A DNA stretch of 64,000 bases, from the NCBI RefSeq assembly GCF_000004195.4, contig NC_030683.2, positions 79,818,910 to 79,882,909 on the forward strand, given 5' to 3'. The first letter of the stretch is position 1. Every line of letters starts with the position of its first letter. The DNA is from Xenopus tropicalis. Its lineage: Eukaryota > Chordata > Amphibia > Anura > Pipidae. The position numbers were made by a program, and so were the translations under genes. Shown here piece by piece: positions 21,791-34,224 of the stretch. The notes under the pieces were generated by a model. That model was not told where the DNA came from. It searched no databases and worked only from the letters and a program-made list of their open reading frames with translations.

Positions 21791-23296
21791 ATTTATTTTT
21801 TCTCTGTAATAGGAAAACAGTACCTTGTACTCAGCAATTGCTTTTATTGTCGCCATGTGTATGCTGGCCTTTACATCTACAGCACCAAGATTGGTTATAC
21901 ACAATTCTACATAAACAAATAGGCACTTGAGCAGAGAAACCAACCAGGTTAGGATTAGGCTTAAGTCAGAGAGCCCTTCACAAAGCAAGATATGCACTAA
22001 GAGTCTTCTTAAATCAGAAGCAATTCACATGCCTCATGCGTCACAAATAGCACTGCCTTAAAACAAAAAATTATAGGTTTAAATTTCCATAAGGAATTAT
22101 GGGGGAAGACATGCAAATCACTTCTTAATGGCCCCATGGTCAAATACGCACCCCGAACCACACCACTGCTTTAATAGCACAGATAAAGTCTAATAATTCA
22201 GAGTTAAATATCCAAACTGCCTGCCTCACAGCCTGTTTTGATCTTTTTAGATCTCATCACTGCAAGATATTAGAACATGGATTCTTTGGTGGTAGGAAAG
22301 CAACAAAGCAGAAAAACCAAGCAGGTTAGGGTGAGAAGGAATTATGGACAGAAACATGTACTTTTAACAAAAAAACACTTCGTTTTTCTTAGCATTGGTA
22401 CATCTAGATGCAATGTACTATGCTCACTCCTTCTATACTTAACAATCTTGTTTTTACATAATTACTCCTTGCCCACATATTACTAAGCCACTAGAAATGG
22501 TCAAAAAATAGAAAATGTTGACACTTTAATAAAAGCTACAGTTTTATACCATAAAATTATATTTATCTGACTATTTATGATTTCTGAAAATTAATTTGCA
22601 TTTTGCATGGTATTTTGTATTTTGTGTTGAATAAAACCAGGACCCTTTAACATCAGTGTGATGCTAAAATTAAAAGTTATTTTCCAGTAAAGTCAATTAA
22701 GCTTTTTAGTTCTCATCATAATCGGACTCCTACATGTCCTGTTTCTTTGGAAACTCTGGATAATCAGAATTCCTTCCCTTTACTCTCTTTAATAGTGTAG
22801 CCATGGTTCTCTGTACAACTCAAGACCATCTTTAATTGTGTGAACACATATACTTACTATTTTTGGTGAGTAAATCATTTACTGAGTGTAGTAATGTAGA
22901 CTTCATTTGAATCTACGCATAATTAGATAATGTACTTAATTAAAGGCAAGTAGACTTATGAACTTACCATTGATTGCCTGTCTTTGTGTGTGGCAACCTT
23001 TATTTATTCTTTAAAAGTATTGACATGATGGCTGAAAAGGTGGCAGACCTTAATTGAGTGATAAATTAAGCAAGTGTCCTCAATGCTGTTTGTGTCTAAC
23101 CTGCTTGAGGTAATCAGTCAAATCTGCCTTCGGAGTGCTTGAATGGACTGTGAATTTAAACAGAGACTGGAGTGTTGGGGTTTAAGAGCACCCCGATATT
23201 CATATTTATTCAATGGGGAAGGCAACTACAAGTTAAGAATATATACCTTACACATATATAAATTCCTCAATGGATGTCTATGACTACAGGTTGTGT
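21791..23296. other. No gene seen
   Basis: Unique AT-rich DNA with short open frames only. Confidence 0.5.
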
Positions 23297-23761
23297 TTAA
23301 AGGAGAATGCAAGTCAAAATTTAAAAAGCTACCTGCCCAATAGTCCTCCTATTGTTTAGTAAAAACGCCACACTTTTGGCTCACCTAGTCAAATATTTAC
23401 TCAGTCACACTTATTTCACATTTTCTAGAACAGGCAGCTATCTCTAAAAAGGTATTCTCCCTCCCCCCCCTCCCCTCTGCCAGATCCGCTTCTGATTGGC
23501 TGGTGGGCATGTATAGCTCAGAACAGGAGACAGGATCAAGTTACACACATGCTCAGAGAATAGGAAGGCTGCCACTGGCACTTACAGGAAGGACAGAGAG
23601 ATTTCAGTGATGTCACTGTAGTCTTCACACTGCTGTAGGCTGCCAGCACCATATCTCAGAGAAGCAAGCAGGGATCTGGGAATTTAGATATGCAGTAAGT
23701 ACTTAAAAAGAATGCCTTTAGACTTACTTTTAATTTATATTAACCTTTCATTGTCCTTTAA
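23297..23761. mobile_element. T2-type MITE with intact TTAA ends
   Basis: It starts ttaaaggagaatgcaagtc and ends cattgtcctttaa, with terminal TTAA at 23297-23300 and 23758-23761. The interior carries a C-run (cctcccccccctccc) and gcttctgattggctgg. The T2/Kolobok assignment is based on the TTAA target and AAGG-type ends. Confidence 0.8.
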
Positions 23762-23783
23762 GGGGACAATGTAAAGTACTATT

Positions 23784-24065
23784 TTAAAAGGGTAGTTCAT
23801 CTTTAAGTTAACTTTTAGCATGTTATAGAATGGTCAGTTCTTGGCAAATTTTCAATTTGTTTGTTTTTTTTAATCATTTTCTTTCCAGTAATTTGGACCT
23901 TAGCAACAATATAGGTGCTAATATTCAAAACTGGAAAATTGCTGAATATAAAGCTAAATAAATTAAAAACCACAAATAATGAAAAATGAAGACCAACTGT
24001 AAATTATTTCACAATAGCACTCTCTACATCTTACTAAAAGTTAATTTAAAGTGAAATAACCCCTA
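23784..24065 (+). mobile_element. T2-type MITE, second of a back-to-back pair
   Basis: It begins ttaaaagggtagttcatc and ends aagtgaaataacccct, with interior gttaacttttagcatgtta and gaccttagcaac words shared with 8930-9327. It lies 22 bases after the T2 MITE ending at 23761. Confidence 0.75.
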
Positions 24066-24639
24066 GTGGCAGCACAGCTAAAGAACTAGTCGTGTGAACT
24101 GGACACAGTGCTCAGTACTAATAAGAAGCAGTGGTAATGTTTGTTTACAGAGGGGGAATGCCCTGTCATTGCGGCAGATTCTATTAATGAGACTTGGGTT
24201 GGATGACTTCTTAAACAAGCGTATTATACAAGGCTATACCTGAACAAACATCACACACTAATAGACCTACTAGTATTTTGTAGGCATTAATGGATAATGG
24301 GGGGGATATATATATATATATCTAGTTTAAGCATATGTCTCTGCATGCTAATATCCTCTAATATACTGGCACAACTGCAGAGAACATGGCCATAGGTAAG
24401 CCCTTTCTTACAGAATATTTAAAATAAATACTAGGTAAAGGGTAGTACTGTGCTAAGGACTGAAAAAAATGCTTTTGTGATATTAAAGTAAGTGATTTAA
24501 AAGTGATACTTTAATTAGCTCACTGAATGCATAATAGATTAAATTACATATTCAGTTAGCCAATACACAAATCAACTTTAAATCTCTTGCTCTCATAAAG
24601 GTATAATGTTTTTTTTCTCCTTGTTTTTAATAAATTCCC
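24066..24639. other. No gene seen
   Basis: Unique sequence with a short G/(TA)n run at about 24299-24323. A 15-base segment at 24381-24395 is flanked by ctgcag and gtaagc, too short to call. Confidence 0.5.
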
Positions 24640-24930
24640 ATTTGCCTCTAGAACTCCCTCCCACTCAATATTCTACCAGCACATTCTCTTGCCAATTGTA
24701 AATCCTTGCTGAAAATGAATCTCATGCAAAATGAATATTCCTTAAATTATTTACACCTACACACTGAGTCTAGAGGTCCTTCACCTCAACACTGTGCAGT
24801 TCTCCTCCTAGTCTACCTTAAAGTCTTTACTTATATCATTAGTGCACTGCAAAATTCTTAAATCGTGATCTGCAATAGACATCCTAGATTGTAAGCTCCA
24901 GGGTCTTCTAATATAAGTTGATTATCACTT
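24640..24930 (+). pseudogene. L2/CR1-group LINE, C-terminal and 3' fragment
   Basis: Read from 24650 it gives NSLPLNILPAHSLANCKSLL followed by KMNLMQNEY. This corresponds to the WNSLP...FKSLLK C-terminal motif of L2/CR1-group reverse transcriptases, with the tryptophan codon changed to TAG. About 200 bases later the word tagattgtaagctccagggt fits the 3' end of such elements. Heavily decayed. Confidence 0.65.
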
Positions 24931-25226
24931 TTTTCAGGACCAACACAACCCACGCATGACGGCTTTGATAAAATATGTAAATATTCCTTCTTTTATGTTA
25001 CTGTAGCTAAAGCTTGAAAAGCAACAGACTTTTTAAGTTTTGAAATATTCCTGGGGCAGATAAATGATCTACATCTGCAAAAAAAAAAAGCACCATGTGG
25101 TCTCAAAAGCAATAAGCAGTTTGCATAGTTCCCTTGTATGTTGGGCAGTGAACCCTTGCCAAAGAATAACAAAGCTCAGAAAGAAGTGATTTCTGTGAGA
25201 AGAGCAAGATGATTCAATTATTAGGG

Positions 25227-25416
25227 GAAGACACAAAGAGCTACTTAGTAGCAGCTACTTACCATGGCTACTAAATGCCAGAAAGTACCCTGCCATAGAC
25301 AATACTGAGAATTGCCTCTGCTAAAACACACATAGAGACAATTATCAGTAAATGATCAGCATTGTCTTTTTAGTAGCCACAACAAGTAGCTGCTACTAGT
25401 AGCTCTGTGTGTCTTC
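25227..25416. mobile_element. 190-bp inverted-repeat element, class unknown
   Basis: The left arm, gaagacacaaagagctactt then agtagcagctact, pairs with the right arm agtagctgctactagtagct then ctgtgtgtcttc. The arms span more than 40 bases with few mismatches. No convincing duplication was found at the flanks. No coding capacity. Confidence 0.75.
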
Positions 25417-26535
25417 AACGTAAAAAGAACACATAATGCAATTCTTGAAAATTGTGAGGAAGAAAGGGGTAGAGCAACTGCCTCCAACCCTCATAGTGGC
25501 ACTCCATATCTGTACCTAGAAAAGATGAATACAGCTAGCATACCAGAGCAAGATAGAAGCAGTATGGCAGCAGGAGCATGTTATATCAGCACTGCCTACC
25601 CTGTATCGTCAAAGCTGTTGCTGAAGTACAATTTCCAGTACCCACTAACGGCTAAGAGCCGTGAGTGGTATGTGACAAATAACCAAGTGATAATTCTAAA
25701 TATTTTCAGTTTAGGTATTTCTTGTGACCCTACATATACTTGAAAGATGAACTCTCAGTTCAATTTTAGTTTTTCCCCACAAAGAACTGATTACTAAGAT
25801 ATGTAAAATAGTTGGGAACCTCTTCCATAATTCTCGTTTGTCTAGAAATAATGGCTCTATCCAGATCTAAGACAGAATGGGATCATAAGTGAAAATGCCA
25901 GGAAAATGATTAGTTGCACTCAGCCATCAGAAACTATCTTTTTCAAGCAGGTCCCATAGAAGTGTTGCATATGGGGCTGCCTGCATCATACTAAATAGAA
26001 ATTAAAATTTGCAAATATTTTGCACCTATTTTTTCCACATGTAAATATAACAAATAGATGAAGGTAAATAGAAAAACATTTTATGTGCACTGATCTCCCT
26101 TTCTGTGTGCACTGACCTCCCTTTTTTATGCACCAATGCAAGTCAGTATAACCCACCCCTCAAATTCATAGTCCTGCTTCACACATTTTATTGATTTTCC
26201 TAATTGAGCTGACAGCATTCCAACTGTGACCTTTTTATTGGTGTGATTGGCTGGTTGCTATAGATGTGTGCATATGCTAATGCTCTGGCTACAGGCAGAA
26301 ACAGATGAGGGAAAATATGTAGTGCATAGACAGTGTTAGTGTATGTTCTCATGTACGTAGGTGGGTGGTGGATTGTAGATGATTTAGGAATTGCTTTCGA
26401 ATTGGGGGTGGGGATAATGTAAGTGTTCCAAACTACTGTTTTGGGATAGAAATGTTGATAAAAAGAATAAAATTAGCCCCTAAGTGTTAAGTTCCCCTCA
26501 CAACCCAATGTATGTCTCCTGTGTAACATTACATC
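25417..26535. other. No gene seen
   Basis: Unique AT-rich sequence. Confidence 0.5.
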
Positions 26536-26868
26536 AAGGGTCATTCATGAATGCAGCCACAAGTGCGGTTGTGGCTGAATCCAACGATGAACCCTGGAGT
26601 TGCCACCACGCTGAACATTATGGTAATTCCCACAATGAGCTGCGTTAATGGGTGCAGTTTCCCTGCTACGCACTGGAAGTGACACAATCCCCACTCTGAA
26701 AATATTACCTGCATCCGATCTGTGGACACATGCGGAGGGTGCAACCCCCCACAAGGTCCCAGGGAAGTTTGGGGGAAAAAAGACTGCATGACTGCATTGT
26801 GGGTAAGAGACATGGTGATATGCATCTAAAAATTGCACACTGCACTATGTTTCTGATAAATGACCCTT
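26536..26868. mobile_element. MITE with aagggtcatt ends, class unknown
   Basis: It begins aagggtcattcatgaatgca and ends tctgataaatgaccctt, with inverted ends of about ten bases plus a looser match inward. The interior is more GC-rich than its surroundings (for example ggagggtgcaaccccccac). Open frames of 94-97 codons here are shadows. Confidence 0.65.
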
Positions 26869-28228
26869 TGTATCCTTAAATTACAAACCTTGGCTGAACA
26901 GGCACCATCTGTATTCTTTTCATATAAGTTTCTTATTTATACTGATATAGGAATGGGAATGCTTAGCAGTACATTAAGATATTATATATAAAAATAGCCA
27001 TCAGGGTATTAAATGTCTTGGTTGGAAATTGAGTTATATTAAAAAATTTGTAAAGAGAAAAGTTGATATATACCAAAGGACCTTGTTTTAATACCCCTCA
27101 GCGAACACAGGGATTTCTGCCAGCCAACGCATGTCACTATATTGATTTGATCAGCCTCAAGAGAATTAGTATAGAATCTGTAGCCGCTCTGAATACGTTA
27201 ATATTAATCTCCGGCTGTCTTGTGGAATTAGCAAGATTGTATTTTTAAATCTCCTCTTTCATATTAATATTATTAACTTTCTCAGTTCAAGAAAAGACAT
27301 TTTCCAAGCTTGTCCCTTTCAGTATATGCAACCATTAAAAACAGTCGGTCTAGCACATTAATAGTGCAGGGTTGGCAGCTCCAATGGAATTGATTTTCTG
27401 AATAAACATAAAAGGAGAGTTCCACTGAATGGTGACAAAAGTCTTTGCTGCTAAAAGTGTCTTTTATCAAACTGACTGAAATGTCTCACATGAAAGACTT
27501 TAAAATGGCAAGCAGATTTAAAGGGAAATGATACTATATTATAAGTATACTATAAGTAGGGATTATCTTCCCTTTATTTTTCCATAAAAAGGGTAAACTA
27601 CAGATTTATAGTTAACTGAGAGCACAGAAGCTACACCGTCTGCATATTTACATTCATACAAGGATGTAGGGGGAGTAGTCAAGAGAAACATCTTCCATAA
27701 TATCTGTGAAATGGAAATTTTATAGCTCCCCTAGTGGTCAAGGAATTTCCCTGTTTCACTTTTATCATGCGTTGTAATTCAAATATAGAGAGAGGAAAGC
27801 CCTGGAGCTATAAACACAGGGGCTGCATGACAAGAGATCCGAATGCCCAGCAGCCAGATTACTCTGGTTTATGTTTAAAGATTGGCAGAATCAGATGTAG
27901 CTGTGACTGGGTGAGAGGCAATGAGTCAAGGCAGGGGAAAGCTGGGCTGGGGGTGGAGAAGGAAAGTGATGTGATGTCACGAGAGAAGCAGTTCACTTCC
28001 TATCTTCTGAGCAGTTAGAAACATCCCACCTTCCCCTCTTTTTTTGCATATTTTCTAAAATGTCATGCAATTCTCCTCTTTATGTTCTCATATTATCTAT
28101 TATTAACCAAACAAGGATGTTTTCCTGTATGCAGGATGGATGTTTTCCTGTTATATTGTGGTTTTGGTAACATTATACAGTATAAATGTGAGAGTCTGCA
28201 TGGTATCATTCATGTTAAATGAATGTCA
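26869..28228. other. No gene seen
   Basis: Unique sequence. The 94-codon open frame at 27734-28018 has no exon-like borders. Confidence 0.5.
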
Positions 28229-28840
28229 AATCCTTGAACCAGGGAATGTTTCCGATCACCATTAGGGTTAGGAAGGAATTTTTTCCCCTCTTGAGGCATA
28301 ATTGGCAAGGCTTTAGGTTGGGTTTTTTGCCGTCCTCTGGATCAAAACAGTGGATATATGCATTTTGAGTTTTATTTGTCGCAGCAGTGGTAGGACTTTG
28401 CCAGAGTATGCACAGGAAATTTTAGAAAAGGGAGAAAGCAGGTTCTCTCCTGTGACTGCACGGTGGATTGATAGATACAGATGCTACTACTGCTTGTGCT
28501 GTGGATTTTCTATCATTGAGACACTGCAGATTCAGGACTGGCAGCAGGGCTGCTGATCTTCGCTCATGGTGGGACATGCAACTCCTGCTGGTAGAGCAGA
28601 GAATAGCCAAAATTTTTTAGGTGATGAGATGGGGCAAATTTTATTTACAAAATAGAGGCACTCAAAGGCCTTCCCGCTTAAGTTGCCTAGCTAGACACAG
28701 GCCCATGGGTGTCTGTATAGAAAATAAGGTCCTAGCTGTAAGGTTGCAATGTTGTTTTGATTGTCAAGAGTCAAACAGGTTTCACTTAGACCAAAAGGTT
28801 GAACTTGATGGACATGTGCTATGTTACTATGTGTGCAAGG
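28229..28840 (+). repeat. Probable dispersed frog repeat, class unknown
   Basis: The words gtttccgatcaccattaggg, aaggaattttttcccc, gggttttttgccgtcctctg and, at the right, ggttgaacttgatggacatg then tatgttactatg are ones I associate with a very common frog interspersed repeat. The middle (about 28380-28750) may be an insertion or unrelated sequence. No termini can be fixed. Confidence 0.45.
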
Positions 28841-29515
28841 CCTAAACTTCACAATACACAATACTATTTATTTTTATTTGTAAGCGGACACAAACAATTT
28901 TTTGGATCTTTTGCACATGCACATTTCTAAAACCTAGATTCACTGGTGTAACTACCATTTAGCAGACCCGGAGGAGAGGAGCCCAGGGGCGAGGGTGGCC
29001 CACATAGTCACCATATGATTCCTTTTCCCCTGCCCCTTGCAACCAGGCTTGCAAGCACACATGAGGGAGGTTGGTTCCTTGACTTCTTCTTCTCGGGGAG
29101 CTCAACACAACAATGTTCCGACACTGACTAGAAAACTGAACAACCCAAATAAAACTCTCCCCTTATATAAAAAAAAAAACAAATAATGCCCAGTAGCATT
29201 TTTCTAACAGTATTTATAAGACATCTATCAAGTGCTACCTATAACCATAGAATTGGTTCATACACTGTTTCTAAGGGGATATTAAAAAGAAAAGCAAAAG
29301 AAATTGTTCAAAGGACACATTAGTTATTTATATTCCAAGTGCTTAGAACCTGGTTGACCTGACCAATCAGATGTTTGTTGTTTATATTATTATAACATCA
29401 ACAAACCAGTCAGTTGCCAGGAGTCACAGGTTACCAGCACTAGAGCACAATTTTGTTATTACATTCCCCTTTAGATTATAAGATCTATGGGGGCTCATTC
29501 TGCTTTAATAACTTA
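28841..29515. other. No gene seen
   Basis: Unique sequence with short A-runs. Confidence 0.5.
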
Positions 29516-29934
29516 GGGGCCCATTTACTTACTAACGAACGGGCCGAATGCGTCCGATTGCGTTTTTTTCGTAATGATCGGTATTTTGCGATTTTTTCGG
29601 AAAATTATCACAACTTTTTCGTTACCAATACGATTTTTGCGGAAAAACGCGAGTTTTTCGTAGCCATTCCGAAAGTTGCGATTTTTTCGAAAAAAGCCCA
29701 ACTTGTCGCGCAAGTTTTAACGCTACGAAAAAATCGCAACTTTCGGAATGGCTACGAAAAAATCGCGTTTTTTCGTGCAAATCGTATTGGTAACGAAAAA
29801 GTCGCGATAATTTCCGTAAAGTCGTAAAGGCGCCGAAAAAATCGAAAAAAATACAAAAAACTCGCAAAATGTTCGTTTTCCAATCGGAATTTTTCCAATT
29901 CGGATTCGAATTCGTGGGTTAGTAAATCAGCCCC
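29516..29934. mobile_element. Palindromic MITE family C, second copy
   Basis: It starts ggggcccatttacttactaa and ends ttagtaaatcagcccc. The interior is dense in ttttttcg/cgaaaaaa on both strands and folds back almost completely. The flanks are tta and cta. The 124-codon open frame here is a palindrome shadow. Confidence 0.8.
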
Positions 29935-30054
29935 CTAGTGTATAGTGCTCTGTTCAGCTTGTAGCACTATTTAAAAATAAGGCAAAATAATAATAATTTT
30001 GAAACAATAATATTAGGTTAAATGCATAGCACTGGTTGACTATTAGTATGCTAT

Positions 30055-30727
30055 TTAAGGGAAAAGTCATCCCTGAAATGAATATGGCTAAGAATGCTAT
30101 GCTTTATATACTGTACTTATTGCACCGGTCAATAGTTTCAGTATCTCAATAGCAGCAATGATCCAGGCCTTCAACTTGTCACAAACTTGTACCCCATATT
30201 AGAAAGTGTCTGCGACACTGACATGCTCAGTGTGCTCTGTGCAGTTGATGAGAAGCTAAGCTTAGGGGTCGTAGCAAATAATCAAGCAGAAAATGAGGTT
30301 GGCCTGTAATATAAGCTATTGTGACATTTATATTTTATATATACAGTATATTGTGAGTCGGCCCCTAAGCTCAGTTACTGACAGAAGCACAGAGCATGTG
30401 CAGTGAATAAGCAGAAAAGAAGATGGGGACAATGCCGGATTTACAATTTCAGCAACCTAAGGCCTCCCCCATTCACCAACCCCTCCTACCTACCAGGATA
30501 GCGTACATGCCCATCAGTTCCCAGTGCTCTTTATGAGAGTAAAATTTAGGTGCGTCTGGGTGGCATGCCACAAATCCGGGTCTGATGAGGAGCTGCTGGG
30601 GGCATCTTCAGAGGTACAGATCTTTACAGCCCAAGGCTATGGTTGCCTTGGGCTGGTACAGAAGAACAAAACATACTGTACAACTTTTCTGGCCTACTTC
30701 TTTAGTCATGCTTTAGTTCTCCTTTAA
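30055..30727 (+). mobile_element. T2-type MITE, carrying an insertion
   Basis: It starts ttaagggaaaagtcatcc and ends tttagttctcctttaa, with terminal TTAA at both ends. The body carries cagtatctcaatagcagcaa, agaagctaagcttaggggtc and gttgccttgggctggtacag, which I associate with an abundant T2 subfamily. Between about 30424 and 30590 extra sequence begins atgccggattta and ends near caaatccgggt, splitting what looks like a continuous gatgggga/gctgctgggg segment. Confidence 0.7.
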
Positions 30728-31799
30728 AAAGAAAAATATTCTGGCTATCTAGAGCTGTGAACTGTAGAACTAGGAAGATTGTGGCCCTAGGGATAACAAG
30801 GCCCAGTATTGCTCTACCCCTGGGATCAGAATATGTTCTTCTATAATCTGATAAGCAGCTTTCTGAGTCTGTCAAAGTTTTATTAACAAATCATCCCTAA
30901 GTCGCGGCTCTGTATTTATATTAAGCAACTGCAATATTAGGAAACTGAAAACAGCAGCTTTGCACCTGAACAGAAATAGAAAGCTCAGTGTGATTTGAAG
31001 ATGTTTCCACATAACTTTTTCATTATATTTTCACAGAATGACAACACACTTAGCTAAAGTTAACACATAATTAAGCATTGCGATAATTTTATTTTATGCT
31101 TGGGATGTAACTGCTGGAATTGGGACTCCATTTTAAGCATGTCTTCTCCAATGGAAGTGCAGTAAAATTAGCCTCCTTGGGGGTCTAGGCAAGGTAGATA
31201 TTAGGGGCTTTTTTTTCTCCAGCCACTCACAGCCTAAGCACACCACTGCACTCATGCACATGGCTCAGTTTACGTCTCTTGTTATATTCTCCTAACAGAA
31301 AACTCCCATGATGATCCATGTAAGAAATTCATTTATTGGGTACAAATGGGAAACCCTTAATGGCAAAATGCAAGATCACAAGAATGACAAGGGAAACATT
31401 TTGGGAAAACATTATGGCCCATTGCACCTCATATTGGGCAAATTATTAAAAAAAAAATGGGTTTTGCAGTTGGCTGCGCCTAAATAAGCACTGAGCTATG
31501 TTTACAAATAACCCTGGTTCTCATGAGTGACAGCCCATGTAATAACTACACACACATTAAAAATGAAATAAATCCCAGCAGGTACAGTTTTCTAACTGTA
31601 AAGGTACCAGACAAGCACAGATTCACTGGTCTAATTATAAGGTCAGCAGCCATTCTTGACCCTGCTGAAAATCTGCCCTCCTCAGAATCCCATGATAAAG
31701 CAAGGCACAGTACACACAATAAACACACAGATCATTAGCCATGGATCAAGAAAGACTGTTTTGTGGAGTTCTTTGTGTGGTGCATAATAATTCTCTTTT
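30728..31799. other. No gene seen
   Basis: Unique AT-rich sequence with short open frames. Confidence 0.5.
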
Positions 31800-31865
31800 G
31801 TGAGTTTTATTTTATATCAAATAGCATGTAACAATCACATGTACTATTTGATATGAAAAACTCAC
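31800..31865. other. 66-nt hairpin with ~29-bp stem
   Basis: The left arm gtgagttttattttatatca/aatagcatgt pairs with the right arm acatgtactatttgatatga/aaaactcac. It has only a small internal bulge and a loop of about seven bases (aacaatc). Size and shape fit a microRNA precursor or a very small inverted-repeat element. The sequence cannot tell which strand is transcribed, if any. I recognise no known microRNA seed. Confidence 0.6.
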
Positions 31866-32865
31866 TAGGGGGCCAGTTTGATAGGAAATTAAATCTGTCA
31901 GGGAACAAACTATAGCACAGCACATGTATCAAGCACAAAGACCTTTAAGAGGAATAACTGAGTAAGATACAGTAGGCCATGAAATCCATGTAGCTGTCCA
32001 GTAATCTTGATGTGAGAGCCATTTCCTCATTTATTTATGATCTTCAGCACTTTTATCTTAAATGCAGTGCTTGCCACGCTTGTCAGGACACCTCCAAAAC
32101 ACATTTATAAGAAAAAAACATTGTTTGCAGGTATATCCTCTTTTCCTTAATATAACCTGATATTATCCACACCTTAGCCAATGTATATCTAATATATCTC
32201 TTAAGACTTACTCCATCTTTCCCCATCAGACAAATACTTTTATGGTTTGTGAGCTGTTATGATGTGTGAGTTGCATGCAATGGTCCCATTTCCTTTAGTA
32301 TTGATGGAAGCTTCTGTTTGCTTGCTGAGCATCCAATGACACTTTTGTGCATATTCCCAATGCAACATGTAGGAAGATGCAGGATAAGCTTGAAGATATG
32401 TAGGGTTACAGGTATAATCATCTACAACAGACAATCAGCAGGTAGCATTTACTGGTCACTTTGGCTTTTTCAAGTGTATATTTTCTGATGGATGTGCACA
32501 ACACACCCACATATTACAAAACACTACTTTTCAATTGTATTCATAACTAACAAACTAGGACCTATTGCCAAAGAGCCTCCTTTTCCTCCTTGTTGGGTAG
32601 ATGTTGCATATTTGCCTAGATTGAGGGAGACAATGTAGCTTTTTCTAGCCAAGAATATTTCTTTTTGACCCTCTTTGCACTTTTCAAATGTTGGGAAGTA
32701 TGCTAATTATGCCAAAACTCAGTTCATGATTCACCCAAACCTCAGCCACTCTGCTCCCATTTATAACCTACAAATCACCCCCTGCCGTGAGGCCTATGAC
32801 TGCAGTAGCCCCAATAGCCCCATGAAGGCTGCCCTGTATACAAGGCATGTTATGTAAACAATATA
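31866..32865. other. No gene seen
   Basis: Unique sequence. Confidence 0.5.
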
Positions 32866-33190
32866 CAGGTTATGGGACCTGTTCTCCATAATGCTTGGGA
32901 CCTGGGGGTCTTCTGGATAAGGCATATATTTGGATCACCATATGTTAAGTCTATTTAAAACATTTCAAACATTAAATAAACCCAATAGGATTTTTCTGCA
33001 TTTAATAAGGATTCATTATATATCTTAGTTGGAATCAAGTACAAGGTACTGTTTTATTATTAAAGAGAAAAAAGGATATTTTTAAAAACTAAACTTATTT
33101 GCTTATAATGGAAGTGTATGGGAAATGGCCTTCCCATAATTCAGAACTTTCTGGATAACATGTTTCCAGATAATAGATCCTATATCTGTA
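32866..33190 (-). mobile_element. MITE family A, near full length
   Basis: It begins caggttatgggacctg and ends gatcctatatctgta. It contains in order ttctggataaggca, aaacccaataggatt (as aacccaataggattttt), caagtacaaggtactgtttt and tcagaactttctggataaca. This is the complete family A order in reverse orientation, about 325 bp. Confidence 0.8.
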
Positions 33191-34224
33191 CATGTTTCTA
33201 CAGATGCTGGTATCAGCATAGAGATAAATTAAAAAGTGTCATTTTCTCTAAAGACTTTGGTCCAAACTGAGGTTCTGTAGGGTAAAATTCCCATCCATTG
33301 ATTCTGTTTAAACTGTATGCCTGTATAAGACCTACAATTTCCAGTCAAAACAAGTTGCAGCATGGGTTGCAAAAAGTTACATTCTTCATGAAATAATGAA
33401 AACATGACCACTTAGCATGGGCCTAATGAACTTGCAATTAAATATACAAGGGGGAAAAATCTGCCTCTATATGGAATGCCTTTTCTGCTTATAATCCCTT
33501 GGTAGAAATAAAGCCCTGCGTATGTGTAGGGGCCCACTTTGAGGGCAGAGAACAACAAATAAAATTAGCAAACAAGGAAAAGGGTAGTGAATTTAAGACC
33601 CTGCACAATCATGAAATGAAGCTTGTAACACTGGTTGGTTGCATTTATTAAATAAATCTGCTATTTCTTTTCTAAACATCAGCACCGTGTTTATAGTATT
33701 TGCATACAAATGAGCCTACCATGAAAAATAAAGCAGTAAATGTTACAGCCAGAACTGTAACATTTCTGTAATAAAGTCAGGATATGCACCATGTATGCAA
33801 GGTTAACTATATTATCAGATTGAGCCCAAAAATATCTCAAGCATAGAATAATGTTAATATTATGTTAATCTTATGTCCCATCATACGAGACAAGAAGAGA
33901 GCCATCATAGCAGTAAAAATAAAGGAATGAGATGGAAAAAAAACCAGATGAAGTCTGGACTTTGCCAATTATGTATATAGATCATAATTGTTATTTGGTC
34001 TATAAATGCCAAACTAATAATCTAGCTACCAAATGATAACAAAAGAAGTTCTTCTATGTGCCAGAAAAAATATTAAACATTGAAACCTGAATGGTTAATA
34101 GTTAAATAACGAAAATACCTTTGTGCCTTATGGGAAGGGAACCACACTCATTCCTAAGAACTTGTGCCCCTTGGACGCTGCACACTGCACTGAGCGCCAC
34201 AGGAAAAATCTGCAATGAAGAATG
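33191..34224. other. No gene seen
   Basis: Unique AT-rich sequence. Confidence 0.5.

Noticed and set aside
24381..24395. 15-base microexon between ctgcag and gtaagc
   Set aside because: Too short to distinguish from chance occurrence of splice dinucleotides.
29453..29867. 124-codon plus frame and opposing minus frames
   Set aside because: Shadow of the second family C palindrome.
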